A stretch of DNA of 64,000 nt. Origin: Pseudomonas wenzhouensis. Its GTDB lineage: Bacteria > Pseudomonadota > Gammaproteobacteria > Pseudomonadales > Pseudomonadaceae. This document shows positions 12,514-26,076 of the stretch, one piece after another. The position numbers and the translations under genes were made by a program. The stretch is from positions 124,001-188,000 of the forward strand of contig NZ_CP072610.1 of NCBI RefSeq assembly GCF_021029445.1, given 5' to 3'. A model generated the notes under the pieces. The model did no database searches and was not told the DNA's origin. It was given only the letters and a program-made list of their open reading frames with translations. Every line of letters begins with the position of its first letter. The first letter of the stretch is position 1.

Positions 12514-12903
12514 ATGGGCATCCCGAGTAAGGCCCCGTTTCATCGTCAGCCTGGTTTTCCGATCCTGATTTTTCAGGCCATCGTGACGGCTGTAATTGCA
12601 GTGGTTTTTGCCATCAGTGGCGGATGGGTTGCGGCCTATTCGGCATTGTTGGGTGGGCTGATCGCTCTGTTGGCCAACGCGTATTTTGCATTCAAGGCCT
12701 TTCGTTATTTTGGCGCGCGTTCGGCCCGAGCCATCGTCCAGTCGATCTGGGCCGGGGCCATGGGTAAATGGATTATCACGGCAGTGCTGTTTGCACTGGC
12801 GTTCGTAGGGGTTGAACCACTTGCACCGATGCAGCTGTTCATCGGTTATCTGCTGGCCCTGTTGGCAGCAGCCTGTGCACCCCTGCTCATGAAAGTTTTC
12901 TGA
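12514..12903 (+). CDS. atpI: ATP synthase subunit I (assembly/accessory protein)
   Basis: Small four-helix membrane protein that helps c-ring assembly and often leads atp operons. 129 residues from the ATG at 12514, which is preceded by the RBS GGGAGAGG; an upstream in-frame start at 12469 lacks such a site. Hydrophobic segments fall at about 16-35, 37-56, 75-95 and 102-125. First gene of atpIBEFHAGDC. Confidence 0.9.
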   Translation: MGIPSKAPFHRQPGFPILIFQAIVTAVIAVVFAISGGWVAAYSALLGGLIALLANAYFAFKAFRYFGARSARAIVQSIWAGAMGKWIITAVLFALAFVGVEPLAPMQLFIGYLLALLAAACAPLLMKVF

Positions 12904-13746
<843 letters not shown>

Positions 13747-13787
13747 TCGACATCGAAAACCCGAAAACCCCTAACTCGTAACCTTAA

Positions 13788-14039
<252 letters not shown>

Positions 14040-14053
14040 GAGTTCCTGAGTTC

Positions 14054-14078
14054 GAGGCAGCATGATGAGTGCTGCCTC
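14054..14078 (+). promoter_or_regulatory. Intercistronic hairpin between atpE and atpF
   Basis: A perfect 9-bp stem GAGGCAGCA (14054-14062) / TGCTGCCTC (14070-14078) with a 7-nt loop lies just after the atpE stop, followed by a weak T-rich stretch. It would fit mRNA stabilisation or partial attenuation, giving more subunit c than the downstream subunits; that role is inferred. Confidence 0.6.
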
Positions 14079-14125
14079 TTCAGGCTTTTCTTCCCTGAAC
14101 ACGAGATAGCACGAGGTAAATCGCT

Positions 14126-14596
14126 GTGAACATTAACCTGACCCTGTTCGGTCAAACGATTGCCTTCGCTATTTTCGTCTGGTTCTGCATGAAGTTCGTA
14201 TGGCCGCCGCTGACGCAGGCCATGCAGGAACGCCAGAAGAAAATCGCAGAAGGTCTGGATGCTGCCGGGCGCGCCGAGCGCGATCTGCAGTTGGCCCAGG
14301 AACGCGCTGCCCAGATGCTTCGTGAAACCAAAGAGCAAGCTGCCGAGATTCTCGACCGGGCGAACAAGACCGCCAACGCAATCGTCGAAGAAGCCAAGGC
14401 TCAGGCCCGCTCCGAAGGTGAAAAGCTGATCGCTGGCGCCAAAGCCGAAATCGATCTGGAAGTGAACCGTGCCAAGGATCAACTGCGTTCGCAGGTAGCA
14501 GCTCTGGCTGTCACCGGCGCCGAGCAGATCCTGCAGTCCTCCGTGGACGGCGCTGCGCACAACGATCTGGTCGCAAAACTGGCCTCTCAACTCTAA
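14126..14596 (+). CDS. atpF: ATP synthase Fo subunit b
   Basis: Peripheral-stalk subunit, 156 residues. One N-terminal membrane helix (about 5-25, [17 protein letters not shown]) is followed by a long Ala/Glu/Arg-rich coiled coil that dimerises and reaches the F1 head. It starts with GTG at 14126 with RBS ACGAGGT. It lies 12 bp before atpH. Confidence 0.97.
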   Translation: MNINLTLFGQTIAFAIFVWFCMKFVWPPLTQAMQERQKKIAEGLDAAGRAERDLQLAQERAAQMLRETKEQAAEILDRANKTANAIVEEAKAQARSEGEKLIAGAKAEIDLEVNRAKDQLRSQVAALAVTGAEQILQSSVDGAAHNDLVAKLASQL

Positions 14597-14608
14597 GCGA
14601 GGCTCGCG

Positions 14609-15145
14609 ATGATCAATACCAACACGCTCGCTCGGCCCTACGCGAAAGCCGCGTTTGAGTTTGCCAGTGCTGCACAGCAGGCCGATGCCTGGCTGAACAT
14701 GCTGTCGTTGTCGGCAGCTGCCGTTCAGACGCCGGCCGTGGCTCAGCAGTTGGTCAACCCGGCGTTGACCGATGAGCAGAAAGTCAATGTACTGGCGCAG
14801 GTTTGTGCCGGTCACATCGACGCTTCGTTCAGCAACTTCCTGCGTTCGCTGGGCAGCAACGACCGACTGTCGCTGTTGCCGGTGGTACGCGAACAATTCG
14901 CCGTGCTGAAGGCTGAAGCCGAACGCGCCCTCGATGTCGAGGTCGAGTCGGCTTTCGAGCTTAATGCCGAACAATTGCAAACTCTGGCTGCCGCCCTTTC
15001 CAAGCGGCTCGATCGCACCGTCCAGCCCAAGCCCGTAGTCAATCCCGCCCTGATCGGCGGCGTTGTCATTCGTGCAGGTGACCTGGTCATCGACGGTTCG
15101 GTCCGCGGCAAGCTGAACAAGCTGGCCGAAGCGTTGAAATCCTGA
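14609..15145 (+). CDS. atpH: ATP synthase F1 subunit delta
   Basis: Connects the peripheral stalk with the top of F1. 178 residues, starting MINTNTLARPYAKAAFEFA, with the C-terminal family signature around LIGGVVIRAGDLVIDGSVRGKL (about 150-170). It is followed 15 bp later by atpA. Confidence 0.97.
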   Translation: MINTNTLARPYAKAAFEFASAAQQADAWLNMLSLSAAAVQTPAVAQQLVNPALTDEQKVNVLAQVCAGHIDASFSNFLRSLGSNDRLSLLPVVREQFAVLKAEAERALDVEVESAFELNAEQLQTLAAALSKRLDRTVQPKPVVNPALIGGVVIRAGDLVIDGSVRGKLNKLAEALKS

Positions 15146-15160
15146 TTTGAGGGAACTGGC

Positions 15161-16705
15161 ATGCAGCAACTGAATCCTTCCGAAATTAGCGAAATCATCA
15201 AGCAGCGCATTGAGTCGCTTGATGTAACCGCTCAAGCCCGTAATGAAGGCACCATCGTCAGCGTTTCCGACGGTATCGTGCGCATTTACGGCCTCGCCGA
15301 CGTTATGTACGGCGAGATGATCGAATTCCCTGGTGGCGTCTACGGTATGGCCCTGAACCTGGAGCAAGACTCCGTGGGTGCCGTGGTACTGGGTAGCTAC
15401 CTGACCCTCGCCGAAGGCATGAGCGCCAAGTGCACCGGCCGCATCCTGGAAGTCCCGGTTGGTCCGGAACTGCTGGGTCGTGTGGTCGACGCACTGGGTA
15501 ACCCGATCGATGGCAAAGGCCCGATCAACGCCGCCGCTAGCGACGCCGTTGAAAAGGTTGCGCCGGGCGTGATCTGGCGTAAGTCGGTCGACCAGCCGGT
15601 GCAGACCGGTTACAAGTCGGTCGATGCCATGATCCCGGTAGGCCGTGGTCAGCGTGAGCTTGTCATCGGTGACCGTCAGATCGGTAAGACTGCTCTGGCC
15701 GTCGACGCAATCATCAACCAGAAAGACAGCGGCATCCGCTGCGTCTACGTCGCCATTGGTCAGAAGCAATCGACCATCGCCAACGTGGTACGCAAGCTGG
15801 AAGAAGCTGGCGCCCTGGCCAACACCATCGTGGTTGCAGCCTCGGCTTCTGAATCCGCTGCGCTGCAGTTCCTGGCGCCGTACGCCGGCTGCACCATGGG
15901 TGAATATTTCCGTGACCGCGGTGAAGACGCACTGATCGTATACGATGACCTGTCTAAACAGGCTGTTGCATACCGTCAAATTTCACTGTTGTTACGTCGT
16001 CCACCAGGACGTGAAGCTTACCCTGGTGACGTTTTCTATCTCCACAGCCGTCTGCTGGAGCGCGCTTCCCGCGTTTCCGAAGAGTATGTCGAGAAGTTCA
16101 CCAATGGCGCCGTGAAGGGCAAGACTGGCTCGCTGACGGCTCTGCCTATCATTGAAACCCAAGCTGGTGACGTTTCTGCATTCGTACCAACAAACGTAAT
16201 TTCGATTACAGATGGTCAGATCTTCCTGGAATCTAACCTGTTTAACTCTGGTATTCGTCCAGCGGTTAACCCAGGTATTTCAGTATCTCGTGTTGGTGGT
16301 GCTGCTCAGACTAAAATCATTAAGAAACTGTCTGGTGGTATCCGTACTGCACTTGCTCAGTATCGTGAACTGGCTGCTTTCGCCCAGTTCGCTTCTGACC
16401 TGGACGAAGCCACCCGCAAGCAGCTCGAGCACGGTCAGCGCGTTACCGAGCTGATGAAGCAGAAGCAGTATGCGCCGATGTCCATTGCCGAAATGTCGGT
16501 GTCCCTGTATGCAGCCGAGCGTGGCTTCCTGCAGGACGTCGAAGTCGCCAAGGTCATCAGCTTCGAGCAGGCTTTGATCGCCTTCTTCAAGCGTGATCAC
16601 GCCGACCTGATGGCGAAGATCAACGAGAAAGGTGACTTCAACGACGAGATCGACGCTGGCCTGAAAGCCGGTATCGAGAAGTTCAAGGCCACCCAAACCT
16701 GGTAA
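15161..16705 (+). CDS. atpA: ATP synthase F1 subunit alpha
   Basis: Non-catalytic nucleotide-binding subunit of F1, 514 residues, full length. The P-loop GDRQIGKT is at about 170-177 and the signature [17 protein letters not shown] is near 367-383. The nucleotide sequence is uneven: about 15945-16045 and 16165-16385 use AT-rich codons rare in the flanks (GTA, CCA, TCA, CGT, ATT), and 16261-16320 has 27 G+C of 60. The protein is intact across these patches. Confidence 0.97.
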   Translation: MQQLNPSEISEIIKQRIESLDVTAQARNEGTIVSVSDGIVRIYGLADVMYGEMIEFPGGVYGMALNLEQDSVGAVVLGSYLTLAEGMSAKCTGRILEVPVGPELLGRVVDALGNPIDGKGPINAAASDAVEKVAPGVIWRKSVDQPVQTGYKSVDAMIPVGRGQRELVIGDRQIGKTALAVDAIINQKDSGIRCVYVAIGQKQSTIANVVRKLEEAGALANTIVVAASASESAALQFLAPYAGCTMGEYFRDRGEDALIVYDDLSKQAVAYRQISLLLRRPPGREAYPGDVFYLHSRLLERASRVSEEYVEKFTNGAVKGKTGSLTALPIIETQAGDVSAFVPTNVISITDGQIFLESNLFNSGIRPAVNPGISVSRVGGAAQTKIIKKLSGGIRTALAQYRELAAFAQFASDLDEATRKQLEHGQRVTELMKQKQYAPMSIAEMSVSLYAAERGFLQDVEVAKVISFEQALIAFFKRDHADLMAKINEKGDFNDEIDAGLKAGIEKFKATQTW

Positions 16706-16710
16706 CCGCA

Positions 16711-16730
16711 GCGGGGGCTTCGGCCCCCGC
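16711..16730 (+). promoter_or_regulatory. Intercistronic UUCG hairpin between atpA and atpG
   Basis: An 8-bp perfect GC stem GCGGGGGC / GCCCCCGC is closed by a TTCG tetraloop, 5 bp after the atpA stop. No T-run follows, so it is more likely an RNA-stability or processing element than a terminator. Confidence 0.6.
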
Positions 16731-16753
16731 CTGCTTGAACCAAAAGGTGTGAA

Positions 16754-17617
16754 ATGGCAGGCGCAAAAGAGATTCGCAGCAAGATTGCGAGCATCAAAAG
16801 CACGCAAAAGATCACCAGCGCCATGGAAAAAGTGGCGGTCAGCAAAATGCGCAAGGCTCAACAGCGCATGGCTGCCGGTCGCCCCTACGCCGAGCGTATT
16901 CGTCAGGTGATTGGTCACCTGGCCAAGGCGAACCCGGAATACCGCCACTCGTTTATGGTGGAGCGTGATGTAAAGCGCGTCGGTTATATCGTGGTGACCT
17001 CGGATCGTGGTCTGTGCGGTGGCTTGAACATCAACCTGTTCAAGGCGTTGTTGAGAAGCCTGAAGGAATGGCGCGACCAGAAGGTCGAGGCCGATTTCTG
17101 CGTGGTGGGCAGCAAGGGCGCGAGCTTCTTCCGCAGCAACGGGGGCAACGTGGTTGCCGCCATCAGCAAGCTGGGTGAAGAGCCGTCCATCAACGACCTG
17201 ATCGGTAGCGTCAAGGTCGTGCTGGATGCCTACGCCGAGGGCCGTATCGACCGCCTGTATCTGGTGTCGAACAAGTTCGTCAACACCATGACGCAGAAGC
17301 CGGAAGTGCAGCAGTTGCTGCCGCTGGCCGCCAGCGATGCGCAGGGTGTACAGAAAGGTCTGTGGGACTACGTGTACGAGCCGGACGCCCAGCAACTGCT
17401 GGATGCCCTGTTGGTACGCTACATCGAGTCGCAGGTCTATCAGTCCGTGGTCGAGAACAGCGCGTGCGAACAGGCTGCGCGGATGATCGCGATGAAGAAC
17501 GCAACCGACAACGCCGGTGAGCTCATCAAAGACCTGCAGCTGGTTTACAACAAGGCGCGTCAGGCAGCGATCACCCAGGAAATTTCGGAAATCGTCGGCG
17601 GCGCTGCCGCGGTTTAA
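16754..17617 (+). CDS. atpG: ATP synthase F1 subunit gamma
   Basis: Central rotor shaft, 287 residues. It has the conserved N-terminal helix [20 protein letters not shown] and the C-terminal helix ending [19 protein letters not shown], which form the coiled coil inside the alpha3-beta3 ring. Codon use is ordinary for this genome, unlike the neighbouring atpA and atpD patches. Confidence 0.97.
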   Translation: MAGAKEIRSKIASIKSTQKITSAMEKVAVSKMRKAQQRMAAGRPYAERIRQVIGHLAKANPEYRHSFMVERDVKRVGYIVVTSDRGLCGGLNINLFKALLRSLKEWRDQKVEADFCVVGSKGASFFRSNGGNVVAAISKLGEEPSINDLIGSVKVVLDAYAEGRIDRLYLVSNKFVNTMTQKPEVQQLLPLAASDAQGVQKGLWDYVYEPDAQQLLDALLVRYIESQVYQSVVENSACEQAARMIAMKNATDNAGELIKDLQLVYNKARQAAITQEISEIVGGAAAV

Positions 17618-19024
<1,407 letters not shown>

Positions 19025-19033
19025 GTAACGGGT

Positions 19034-19082
19034 GCGCCCTCCAGAGGGCGTCCGGGCCGGATAGGGCTGCAGCCTGATCCGG
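19034..19082 (+). promoter_or_regulatory. Two hairpins between atpD and atpC
   Basis: The 79-bp gap holds an imperfect stem around GCGCCCTC/GAGGGCGT (19036-19052) and a longer one, GGCCGGAT (from about 19053) with ATCCGGCC (to 19082). No T-run follows. They may tune atpC relative to atpD; function inferred. Confidence 0.45.
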
Positions 19083-19103
19083 CCTCTCAACCGAGGCATT
19101 GTT

Positions 19104-19538
19104 ATGGCTATGTCAGTCCACTGCGATATCGTCAGTGCGGAAGAAGAGCTGTTCTCGGGGCTGGTGGAAATGGTCATCGCCCACGGTCACCTCGGTGACC
19201 TGGGTATCCTGCCGGGCCACACCCCGCTGCTGACCGATCTCAAGCCGGGTCCGGTGCGAGTGATCAAGCAGGGTGGCACCGAGGAGGTGTTCTACATCTC
19301 CGGTGGCTTCCTGGAAGTTCAGCCGAGCATGGTGAAGGTACTTGCCGACACCGCCGTTCGTGCCGGCGACCTGGATGAAGCCGCTGCCATCGAGGCGCGC
19401 AAGGCGGCCGAGAAGGCGCTGAGCGAAAAGGGCACCGAGTTCGACTACGGCAGTGCGGCAGCACGCCTGGCCGAGGCTGCTGCCCAGCTGCGCACCATCG
19501 AAGAGATGCGCAAGAAGTTTGGCGGCCGCAGCCGCTGA
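19104..19538 (+). CDS. atpC: ATP synthase F1 subunit epsilon
   Basis: Rotor subunit and intrinsic inhibitor of F1, 144 residues. The N-terminal beta sandwich ([17 protein letters not shown] and [20 protein letters not shown]) is followed by a two-helix C-terminal domain. ATGs at 19104 and 19110 are both possible. Last gene of the operon; a terminator follows at 19560. Confidence 0.96.
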   Translation: MAMSVHCDIVSAEEELFSGLVEMVIAHGHLGDLGILPGHTPLLTDLKPGPVRVIKQGGTEEVFYISGGFLEVQPSMVKVLADTAVRAGDLDEAAAIEARKAAEKALSEKGTEFDYGSAAARLAEAAAQLRTIEEMRKKFGGRSR

Positions 19539-19559
19539 TCGCGTATCGCGGTATCACGC

Positions 19560-19588
19560 AAAGGGGCGACTTAGGTCGCCCCTTTGCG
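19560..19588 (+). terminator. Rho-independent terminator of the atp operon
   Basis: An 11-bp perfect stem AAAGGGGCGAC (19560-19570) / GTCGCCCCTTT (19575-19585) with a 4-nt loop, T-rich downstream, lies 22 bp after the atpC stop. Confidence 0.9.
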
Positions 19589-19663
19589 TTTCTGGCAAAA
19601 TAGCGTTTTTCGTCTGCGGCTCTTTCCCGCCGCCGCCACATTCTGCCCAGCAAGGAGCTTTCT

Positions 19664-21022
19664 ATGAGTCTGGATATCGTCATTCTGGCCGCCGGCCAGG
19701 GCACGCGGATGCGTTCGGCGCTGCCCAAGGTGCTGCACCCGGTCGCCGACAAACCCATGCTCGGGCATGTCATCGACACCGCGCGCAGCCTGCAGCCGCA
19801 GAGCATCCAGGTGGTGATCGGCCATGGCGCCGACACCGTGCGTGAGCGCCTGGCCGCCGATGACCTGAATTTCGTCATCCAGGCCGAGCAGCTGGGTACC
19901 GGTCATGCCGTGGCTCAGGCGCTGCCGCAGCTCAGCGCTGATACCGTACTGATCCTCTACGGCGATGTGCCGCTGATCGAAACGGCTACCTTGCAGCGTC
20001 TGCTGGCGCTGGTCAGCGACAACCAGCTGGGCCTGCTTACCGTCGAACTGGCCGATCCGACCGGTTACGGCCGTATCGTGCGCGATGGCAGCGGTGTGGT
20101 GCAGGCCATCGTCGAACACAAGGACGCCAGCGACGCGCAGCGGCAGATCCGCGAAGGCAACACCGGCATCCTCGCCGTGCCCGGCAAGCGCCTGGCTGAC
20201 TGGTTGGGCCGTCTGTCCAACAGCAACGCCCAGGGTGAGTACTACCTCACCGACGTGATCGCCATGGCCGTGGCCGATGGCCTGACCGTGGCCACCGAGC
20301 GTGCCGCGGACGAAATGGAAGTGCTCGGTGCCAACGACCGCATCCAGCTCGCGCAGCTCGAATGCCACTACCAGCAGCGCATGGCCCGTCGCCTGATGGC
20401 TCAGGGCGTCAGCCTGCGCGATCCGCATCGCTTCGATGTACGCGGCGAAGTCAGCGTTGGCCGCGACGTGACCATCGATATCAACGTCATCCTCGAAGGC
20501 AAGGTGATCATCGAGGACGATGTGCAGATCGGCCCGAACTGCGTGATCAAGGACTCGGTGTTGCGCAAAGGCGCCATCGTCAAGGCCAACAGCCACCTGG
20601 ACGGCGCCGAGATGGGCGAGGGCGCCGATTGTGGCCCGTTTGCCCGCCTGCGTCCTGGCAGTAAGCTGGGTGCCAAGGCCCATGTGGGTAACTTCGTCGA
20701 GCTGAAGAACGCCGTGCTGGGCGAGGGCGCCAAGGCCGGCCACCTGAGCTACCTGGGCGATGCCGAGATAGGTGCCCGCACCAACATCGGTGCCGGCACC
20801 ATCACCTGCAATTACGACGGTGCCAACAAATTCCGCACGGTCATGGGCGAGGATGTGTTCATCGGCTCCAACAGTGCGCTGGTGGCCCCGGTAACGCTAG
20901 GCGACCGCGCCACCACGGGCGCCGGCTCGGTGGTGACCAGCGACGTGCCGGCCGATACGCTGGCAGTGGGTCGGGCCAAGCAGCGCAATATCGAAGGCTG
21001 GAAGCGCCCCACCAAGAAGTGA
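19664..21022 (+). CDS. glmU: Bifunctional GlcNAc-1-P uridyltransferase / GlcN-1-P acetyltransferase
   Basis: Makes UDP-GlcNAc for peptidoglycan and LPS. 452 residues. The N-terminal pyrophosphorylase has [15 protein letters not shown] at about 7-21. The C-terminal half is a left-handed beta helix of hexapeptide repeats with the acetyltransferase motifs RLRPG and GNFVELKN near 330-350. It lies between the atp operon and glmR-glmS, as in other Pseudomonas; glmU and glmS catalyse linked steps. Confidence 0.97.
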   Translation: MSLDIVILAAGQGTRMRSALPKVLHPVADKPMLGHVIDTARSLQPQSIQVVIGHGADTVRERLAADDLNFVIQAEQLGTGHAVAQALPQLSADTVLILYGDVPLIETATLQRLLALVSDNQLGLLTVELADPTGYGRIVRDGSGVVQAIVEHKDASDAQRQIREGNTGILAVPGKRLADWLGRLSNSNAQGEYYLTDVIAMAVADGLTVATERAADEMEVLGANDRIQLAQLECHYQQRMARRLMAQGVSLRDPHRFDVRGEVSVGRDVTIDINVILEGKVIIEDDVQIGPNCVIKDSVLRKGAIVKANSHLDGAEMGEGADCGPFARLRPGSKLGAKAHVGNFVELKNAVLGEGAKAGHLSYLGDAEIGARTNIGAGTITCNYDGANKFRTVMGEDVFIGSNSALVAPVTLGDRATTGAGSVVTSDVPADTLAVGRAKQRNIEGWKRPTKK

Positions 21023-21078
21023 ACCCGATTGGGCCTGGGTGACCGGGCCTGTGGATAACCTGCCGGAGGCAGCTCTGT

Positions 21079-21690
21079 ATGCTCGGTGTGACGGATTACG
21101 CCGCCTTCGTGGTGGCCTTCATCATCCTCCTGGCCATTCCTGGCCCGGGTAACCTGGCGTTGATCCTCTCCACCGGCAAGGGCGGTATTCGCGGCGGACT
21201 GGCCTCGACCTTCGGTATCATCTTCGGCGACCAGGTGCTGCTGTGGCTGGCGGTGGCCGGCGTTGCTGCGCTGCTCAAGGCCTATCCGGCGGCGTTCCAT
21301 GTCGTGCAGTGGCTCGGTGCGGCCTACCTGGTCTACCTCGGCATGCGCATGATTCTGGCCAAGCCGGGGGCGGCGCCGACACTGGAGATCAAGCCGCGGC
21401 AGTACCTGTGGCAAACCCTGGTGATCACGGTCTTCAACCCCAAAGCCATCATTTTCTACATGGCCTTCTTCCCGCTGTTCATCGATCCGCAAAAGCATCA
21501 GGGACTGACTACGTTCGCTTTCATGGCCGTGACCATCATGGCGCTGACCTTTCTCTACGGCCTGCTCGTCGTACTGCTGACGCACTTTCTCGCCGAGCGT
21601 ATGCGCGCCAACCCGCGTATCGCTCGTGGTCTCGAGAAGCTGGCGGGGCTGTGCCTGGTCGGCTTCGGGGTCAAACTGACATTGAACTGA
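21079..21690 (+). CDS. LysE/RhtB family amino acid exporter
   Basis: 203-residue inner-membrane protein with about six hydrophobic segments. The family N-terminal motif is at about 15-35 (IPGPGNLALILSTGKGGIRGG). A second conserved region with NPKAIIFYMAFFPLF is at about 120-134. Substrate cannot be told; homologues export homoserine, threonine, lysine or related molecules. The RBS GGAGG lies just before the ATG. It lies between glmU and glmR with no obvious functional link. Confidence 0.85.
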   Translation: MLGVTDYAAFVVAFIILLAIPGPGNLALILSTGKGGIRGGLASTFGIIFGDQVLLWLAVAGVAALLKAYPAAFHVVQWLGAAYLVYLGMRMILAKPGAAPTLEIKPRQYLWQTLVITVFNPKAIIFYMAFFPLFIDPQKHQGLTTFAFMAVTIMALTFLYGLLVVLLTHFLAERMRANPRIARGLEKLAGLCLVGFGVKLTLN

Positions 21691-21743
21691 TCGACGGAAT
21701 CTTGCGGAGCTTTCGATCATATGTTTTGATTCGCGCCGTTATC

Positions 21744-21756
21744 TTTCGAATCGAAA
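21744..21756. promoter_or_regulatory. Candidate operator upstream of the DeoR-family gene
   Basis: The 13-bp palindrome TTTCGAATCGAAA lies 7 bp before the ATG at 21764. A second TTTCGAT half occurs at about 21711. The TTTCG...CGAAA pattern resembles operators of GlpR-type DeoR regulators, so autoregulation is plausible. Confidence 0.4.
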
Positions 21757-21763
21757 CTTAAGC

Positions 21764-22534
21764 ATGTCGAAGCGCAACACGCCGCAACGTCGCCACACCA
21801 TCCTCGCCCTGCTCGCCGAGCAGGGCGAAGTGAGCGTGGACGCCCTGGCGCAGCACTTTGCCACCAGCGAAGTGACCATCCGCAAGGATCTTGCTGCGCT
21901 GGAAAAGAACGGCCTGTTATTGCGTCGTTACGGCGGTGCCGTGCCGGTGCCGCAGGAGTTGTTCAGTGAGCCGACGCAGGCTGTCTCCCCGTACAAGCAG
22001 GCAATTGCCCGCGCCGGTGTGACGCGCATCCGCGAGCACGCGCGGATCATCATCGATAGCGGCACCACCACGGCAGCGATGATCCCACAGCTTGGCTACA
22101 AGCCCGGGCTGGTGGTGATGACCAACTCGCTCAACGTAGCCAACGCCCTGCGCGATATCGAGCACGAGCCGGTGCTGCTGATGACCGGTGGCACCTGGGA
22201 TCCGCATTCGGAATCCTTCCAGGGCCAGGTGGCCGAGCAGGTGCTGCGTTCCTATGACTTCGACCAGTTGTTCATCGGCGCCGACGGCATCGACCTGGAG
22301 CGTGGTACCACCACCTTCAACGAGCTGCTCGGCCTGTCGCGAGTCATGGCCGAGGTGGCTCGCGAAGTCATCGTCATGGTCGAAAGCGACAAGATCGGTC
22401 GGCGCATTCCCAATCTGGAACTGCCCTGGGGCAGCGTCCATACCCTGATTACCGACGAGCGCCTGGATGCCCAGGCCGCCGAACAGATACGCGCGCGTGG
22501 CATCCAGCTGTTCCTCGCGCCGCTGGAAAACTAA
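21764..22534 (+). CDS. glmR: DeoR-family regulator next to glmS
   Basis: 256 residues. The N-terminal winged helix has the DeoR signature ([20 protein letters not shown] and [25 protein letters not shown], about 8-55). The C-terminal DeoRC sugar-phosphate sensor domain has [14 protein letters not shown] near 95 and a GADGID motif. It lies 10 bp upstream of glmS, so a role in amino-sugar control is likely; the gene is often named glmR in Pseudomonas. Confidence 0.85.
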   Translation: MSKRNTPQRRHTILALLAEQGEVSVDALAQHFATSEVTIRKDLAALEKNGLLLRRYGGAVPVPQELFSEPTQAVSPYKQAIARAGVTRIREHARIIIDSGTTTAAMIPQLGYKPGLVVMTNSLNVANALRDIEHEPVLLMTGGTWDPHSESFQGQVAEQVLRSYDFDQLFIGADGIDLERGTTTFNELLGLSRVMAEVAREVIVMVESDKIGRRIPNLELPWGSVHTLITDERLDAQAAEQIRARGIQLFLAPLEN

Positions 22535-22544
22535 GGAGAGCCCC

Positions 22545-24395
<1,851 letters not shown>

Positions 24396-24410
24396 GACCG
24401 CCTGGGAAGA

Positions 24411-24438
24411 AAAAGCCCGTCCAGATGGACGGGCTTTT
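24411..24438. terminator. Bidirectional terminator between glmS and map
   Basis: A 12-bp perfect stem AAAAGCCCGTCC (24411-24422) / GGACGGGCTTTT (24427-24438) with loop AGAT has A- and T-runs on its two sides, so it can end both convergent transcripts. Confidence 0.9.
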
Positions 24439-24447
24439 GCGTTTCTG

Positions 24448-25227
24448 TCATGCCGAAATGCTGCTCAGGTGCAGTTCCTCGGGGCGCAGCGTCAGCACGC
24501 GCACACCGTCGCGGGTGACCGCCACGGTATGTTCGAACTGCGCCGAGAGCTGGCCGTCGCGCGTCACCACCGTCCAGCCGTCGCGCAGGGTGCGTACGTC
24601 CGCCTTGCCCTGGTTGAGCATGGGTTCGATGGTGAAGGTCATGCCTTCGCGTAGCGTCAGGCCGGTGCCGGGTTTGCCCCAGTGCAGGACTTCGGGTGGT
24701 TCATGCATTTCCTGGCCGATGCCGTGGCCGCAGTAGTCGCGAACCACCGTATAGCCGTGGGCGCGAGCGTGCCGTTCGATGGCATGACCGATATCGCCCA
24801 GGCGGGCGCCGGGTTTGACGGCTGCGATGCCTTTGCACATCGCTTCATAGGTCACGCGAGTGAGCTGACGCGCCTGGTCCGAGACCTCGCCGATCAGGTA
24901 GGTCTTGCTCGAATCGGCGATATAGCCGTTCTTTTCCAGGGTGATGTCGAAATTCACCAGATCGCCATCGCGCAGGATATCGTCGGTGCTGGGTACGCCA
25001 TGGCACACCACCTCGTTGCGCGACGTGTTCATGGCGTAGGCGAAACCATACTGCCCCTTGCTCGCCGGACGTGCCTTGAGTTCGTTCACGATGTAGTTAT
25101 CCACAAGGTTATTGACCTGCAGAGTGGACATGCCGAGCAGATCCAGACGATCCAGATAACCGAAGACGGACGCCAGCAGCCGGCCGGATTCCGCCATCAG
25201 GGCAATCTGCGCGGGCGTCTTTCTCAT
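24448..25227 (-). CDS. map: Type I methionine aminopeptidase
   Basis: Removes N-terminal Met from nascent proteins. 259 residues from the ATG at 25227 (MRKTPAQIALMAESGRLLA), which overlaps the upstream ParD-like gene by 4 bp (ATGA). The frame opens further upstream without support. Metal-ligand motifs are present: NFDITLEKNGYIADSSKTY (two Asp), GHGIGQEMHEPP (His), TIEPM (Glu) and the final FEHTVAVT (Glu). It is probably a second map copy, since the essential map usually sits near rpsB-tsf; that is from general knowledge. Confidence 0.93.
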   Translation of the reverse strand: MRKTPAQIALMAESGRLLASVFGYLDRLDLLGMSTLQVNNLVDNYIVNELKARPASKGQYGFAYAMNTSRNEVVCHGVPSTDDILRDGDLVNFDITLEKNGYIADSSKTYLIGEVSDQARQLTRVTYEAMCKGIAAVKPGARLGDIGHAIERHARAHGYTVVRDYCGHGIGQEMHEPPEVLHWGKPGTGLTLREGMTFTIEPMLNQGKADVRTLRDGWTVVTRDGQLSAQFEHTVAVTRDGVRVLTLRPEELHLSSISA

Positions 25228-25436
25228 GACGCATCCGCCATTCTTGGCGGAACCACCAGGCCGGCGGCACGCATCTCGGCGGCCATGACCTCGTTGAAAC
25301 TCAGGGTCGGGTTCATCTCGCAGAGCATGCCGATACGAATCCAAAAGCCTGCCTGGGCATTGATGGAACGGCTGGAGACGCTGCTCGCCCGGCGGATTTG
25401 GTCATGCAGTTCGTCATCGATATTGACGATGCCCAT
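25224..25436 (-). CDS. ParD-like ribbon-helix-helix protein coupled to map
   Basis: 70 residues from the ATG at 25436 (MGIVNIDDELHDQIRRASS), preceded by RBS AGGAAG. It resembles the ParD-like antitoxin family: an N-terminal beta strand plus helix, as in ribbon-helix-helix DNA binders, then SINAQAGFWIRIGMLCEMNP. No toxin gene is adjacent; its partner in the operon is map, overlapped by 4 bp. Three direct repeats just upstream suggest it represses its own promoter. Role in the cell unknown. Confidence 0.75.
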   Translation of the reverse strand: MGIVNIDDELHDQIRRASSVSSRSINAQAGFWIRIGMLCEMNPTLSFNEVMAAEMRAAGLVVPPRMADAS

Positions 25437-25446
25437 GGAAACTTCC

Positions 25447-25477
25447 TCGTATATGTTTCGTATATGAATCATATAGA
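25447..25477. promoter_or_regulatory. Three phased direct repeats upstream of the ParD-like gene
   Basis: TCGTATATG occurs at 25447-25455 and 25458-25466, and a degenerate third copy TCATATAG starts at 25469. The starts are spaced exactly 11 bp, one helical turn. The block lies 11-41 bp upstream of the ParD-like ATG, where an autorepressor operator would sit. Confidence 0.55.
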
Positions 25478-25623
25478 GCTTACCCGTAAATTTCATCCGG
25501 TATGCGCTGAGTCTGATGGCCGTCAGCGCCGCTTAGTGCTTCGATCCCTTAAACTGGGCGGTAAATCCGCTGACTGGCCCGGTTCAGAGTCGGCTCGCTG
25601 GAGTCATGTGTAGAGGAGAAAGG

Positions 25624-25854
25624 ATGAAGCGCGCAGATGTGAAACGCAGATCGGACCAAGGGGTGCTGTTCGACACCCAGGTCATGGTCAATCCGGCCAA
25701 TACGGCCGAATGGATCGTGTTCTTCAAGAAAGACGCAGGTCGCAGCTTCTTTCTGGTGGACGAAGCCGAGCAGGTGGAGAGTTTCTCCAACCTGAACAAA
25801 CTGATGGTGGAGTTGCGTGCGTTGGGGATCAAGCGGGTCGAGGTACAGCTCTGA
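25624..25854 (+). CDS. Conserved small protein of unknown function
   Basis: 76 residues from the ATG at 25624, preceded by a strong RBS (GAGGAGAAAGG). The protein is mixed and soluble (MKRADVKRRSDQGVLFDTQV, then WIVFFKKDAGRSFFLVDEAE) and ends RVEVQL. No signal peptide or membrane segment, and I do not recognise a family. It stands alone between the map operon and cobM. The 222 bp after it hold near-matches to DnaA boxes (25889, 25973) and nothing else clear. Confidence 0.7.
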   Translation: MKRADVKRRSDQGVLFDTQVMVNPANTAEWIVFFKKDAGRSFFLVDEAEQVESFSNLNKLMVELRALGIKRVEVQL

Positions 25855-26076
25855 TCCAGAGTTGCTAACAATTGGCGTGGATCATCCTGTGGATATCCTG
25901 GTGATAGCCGGCTGGAACCCTCTGATGCTGGGGCCTTCAGGCATTTGTACAAAAACTGAGCCGCAGTGAATGGCTATCCACAGTATGCTGGGATAACTTC
26001 CGTACTTTCTTGTTGATAAGTTGCCGAAAGCCTTTGCGGGCAGGGCTTTCAGCGATTTGTGCAGTTTATCGCCAGG

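Noticed and set aside
25855..26076. Near DnaA boxes at 25889 and 25973 as a third origin or DnaA-titration site
   Set aside because: Only two one-mismatch sites and no AT-rich tract comparable to the two origin regions.
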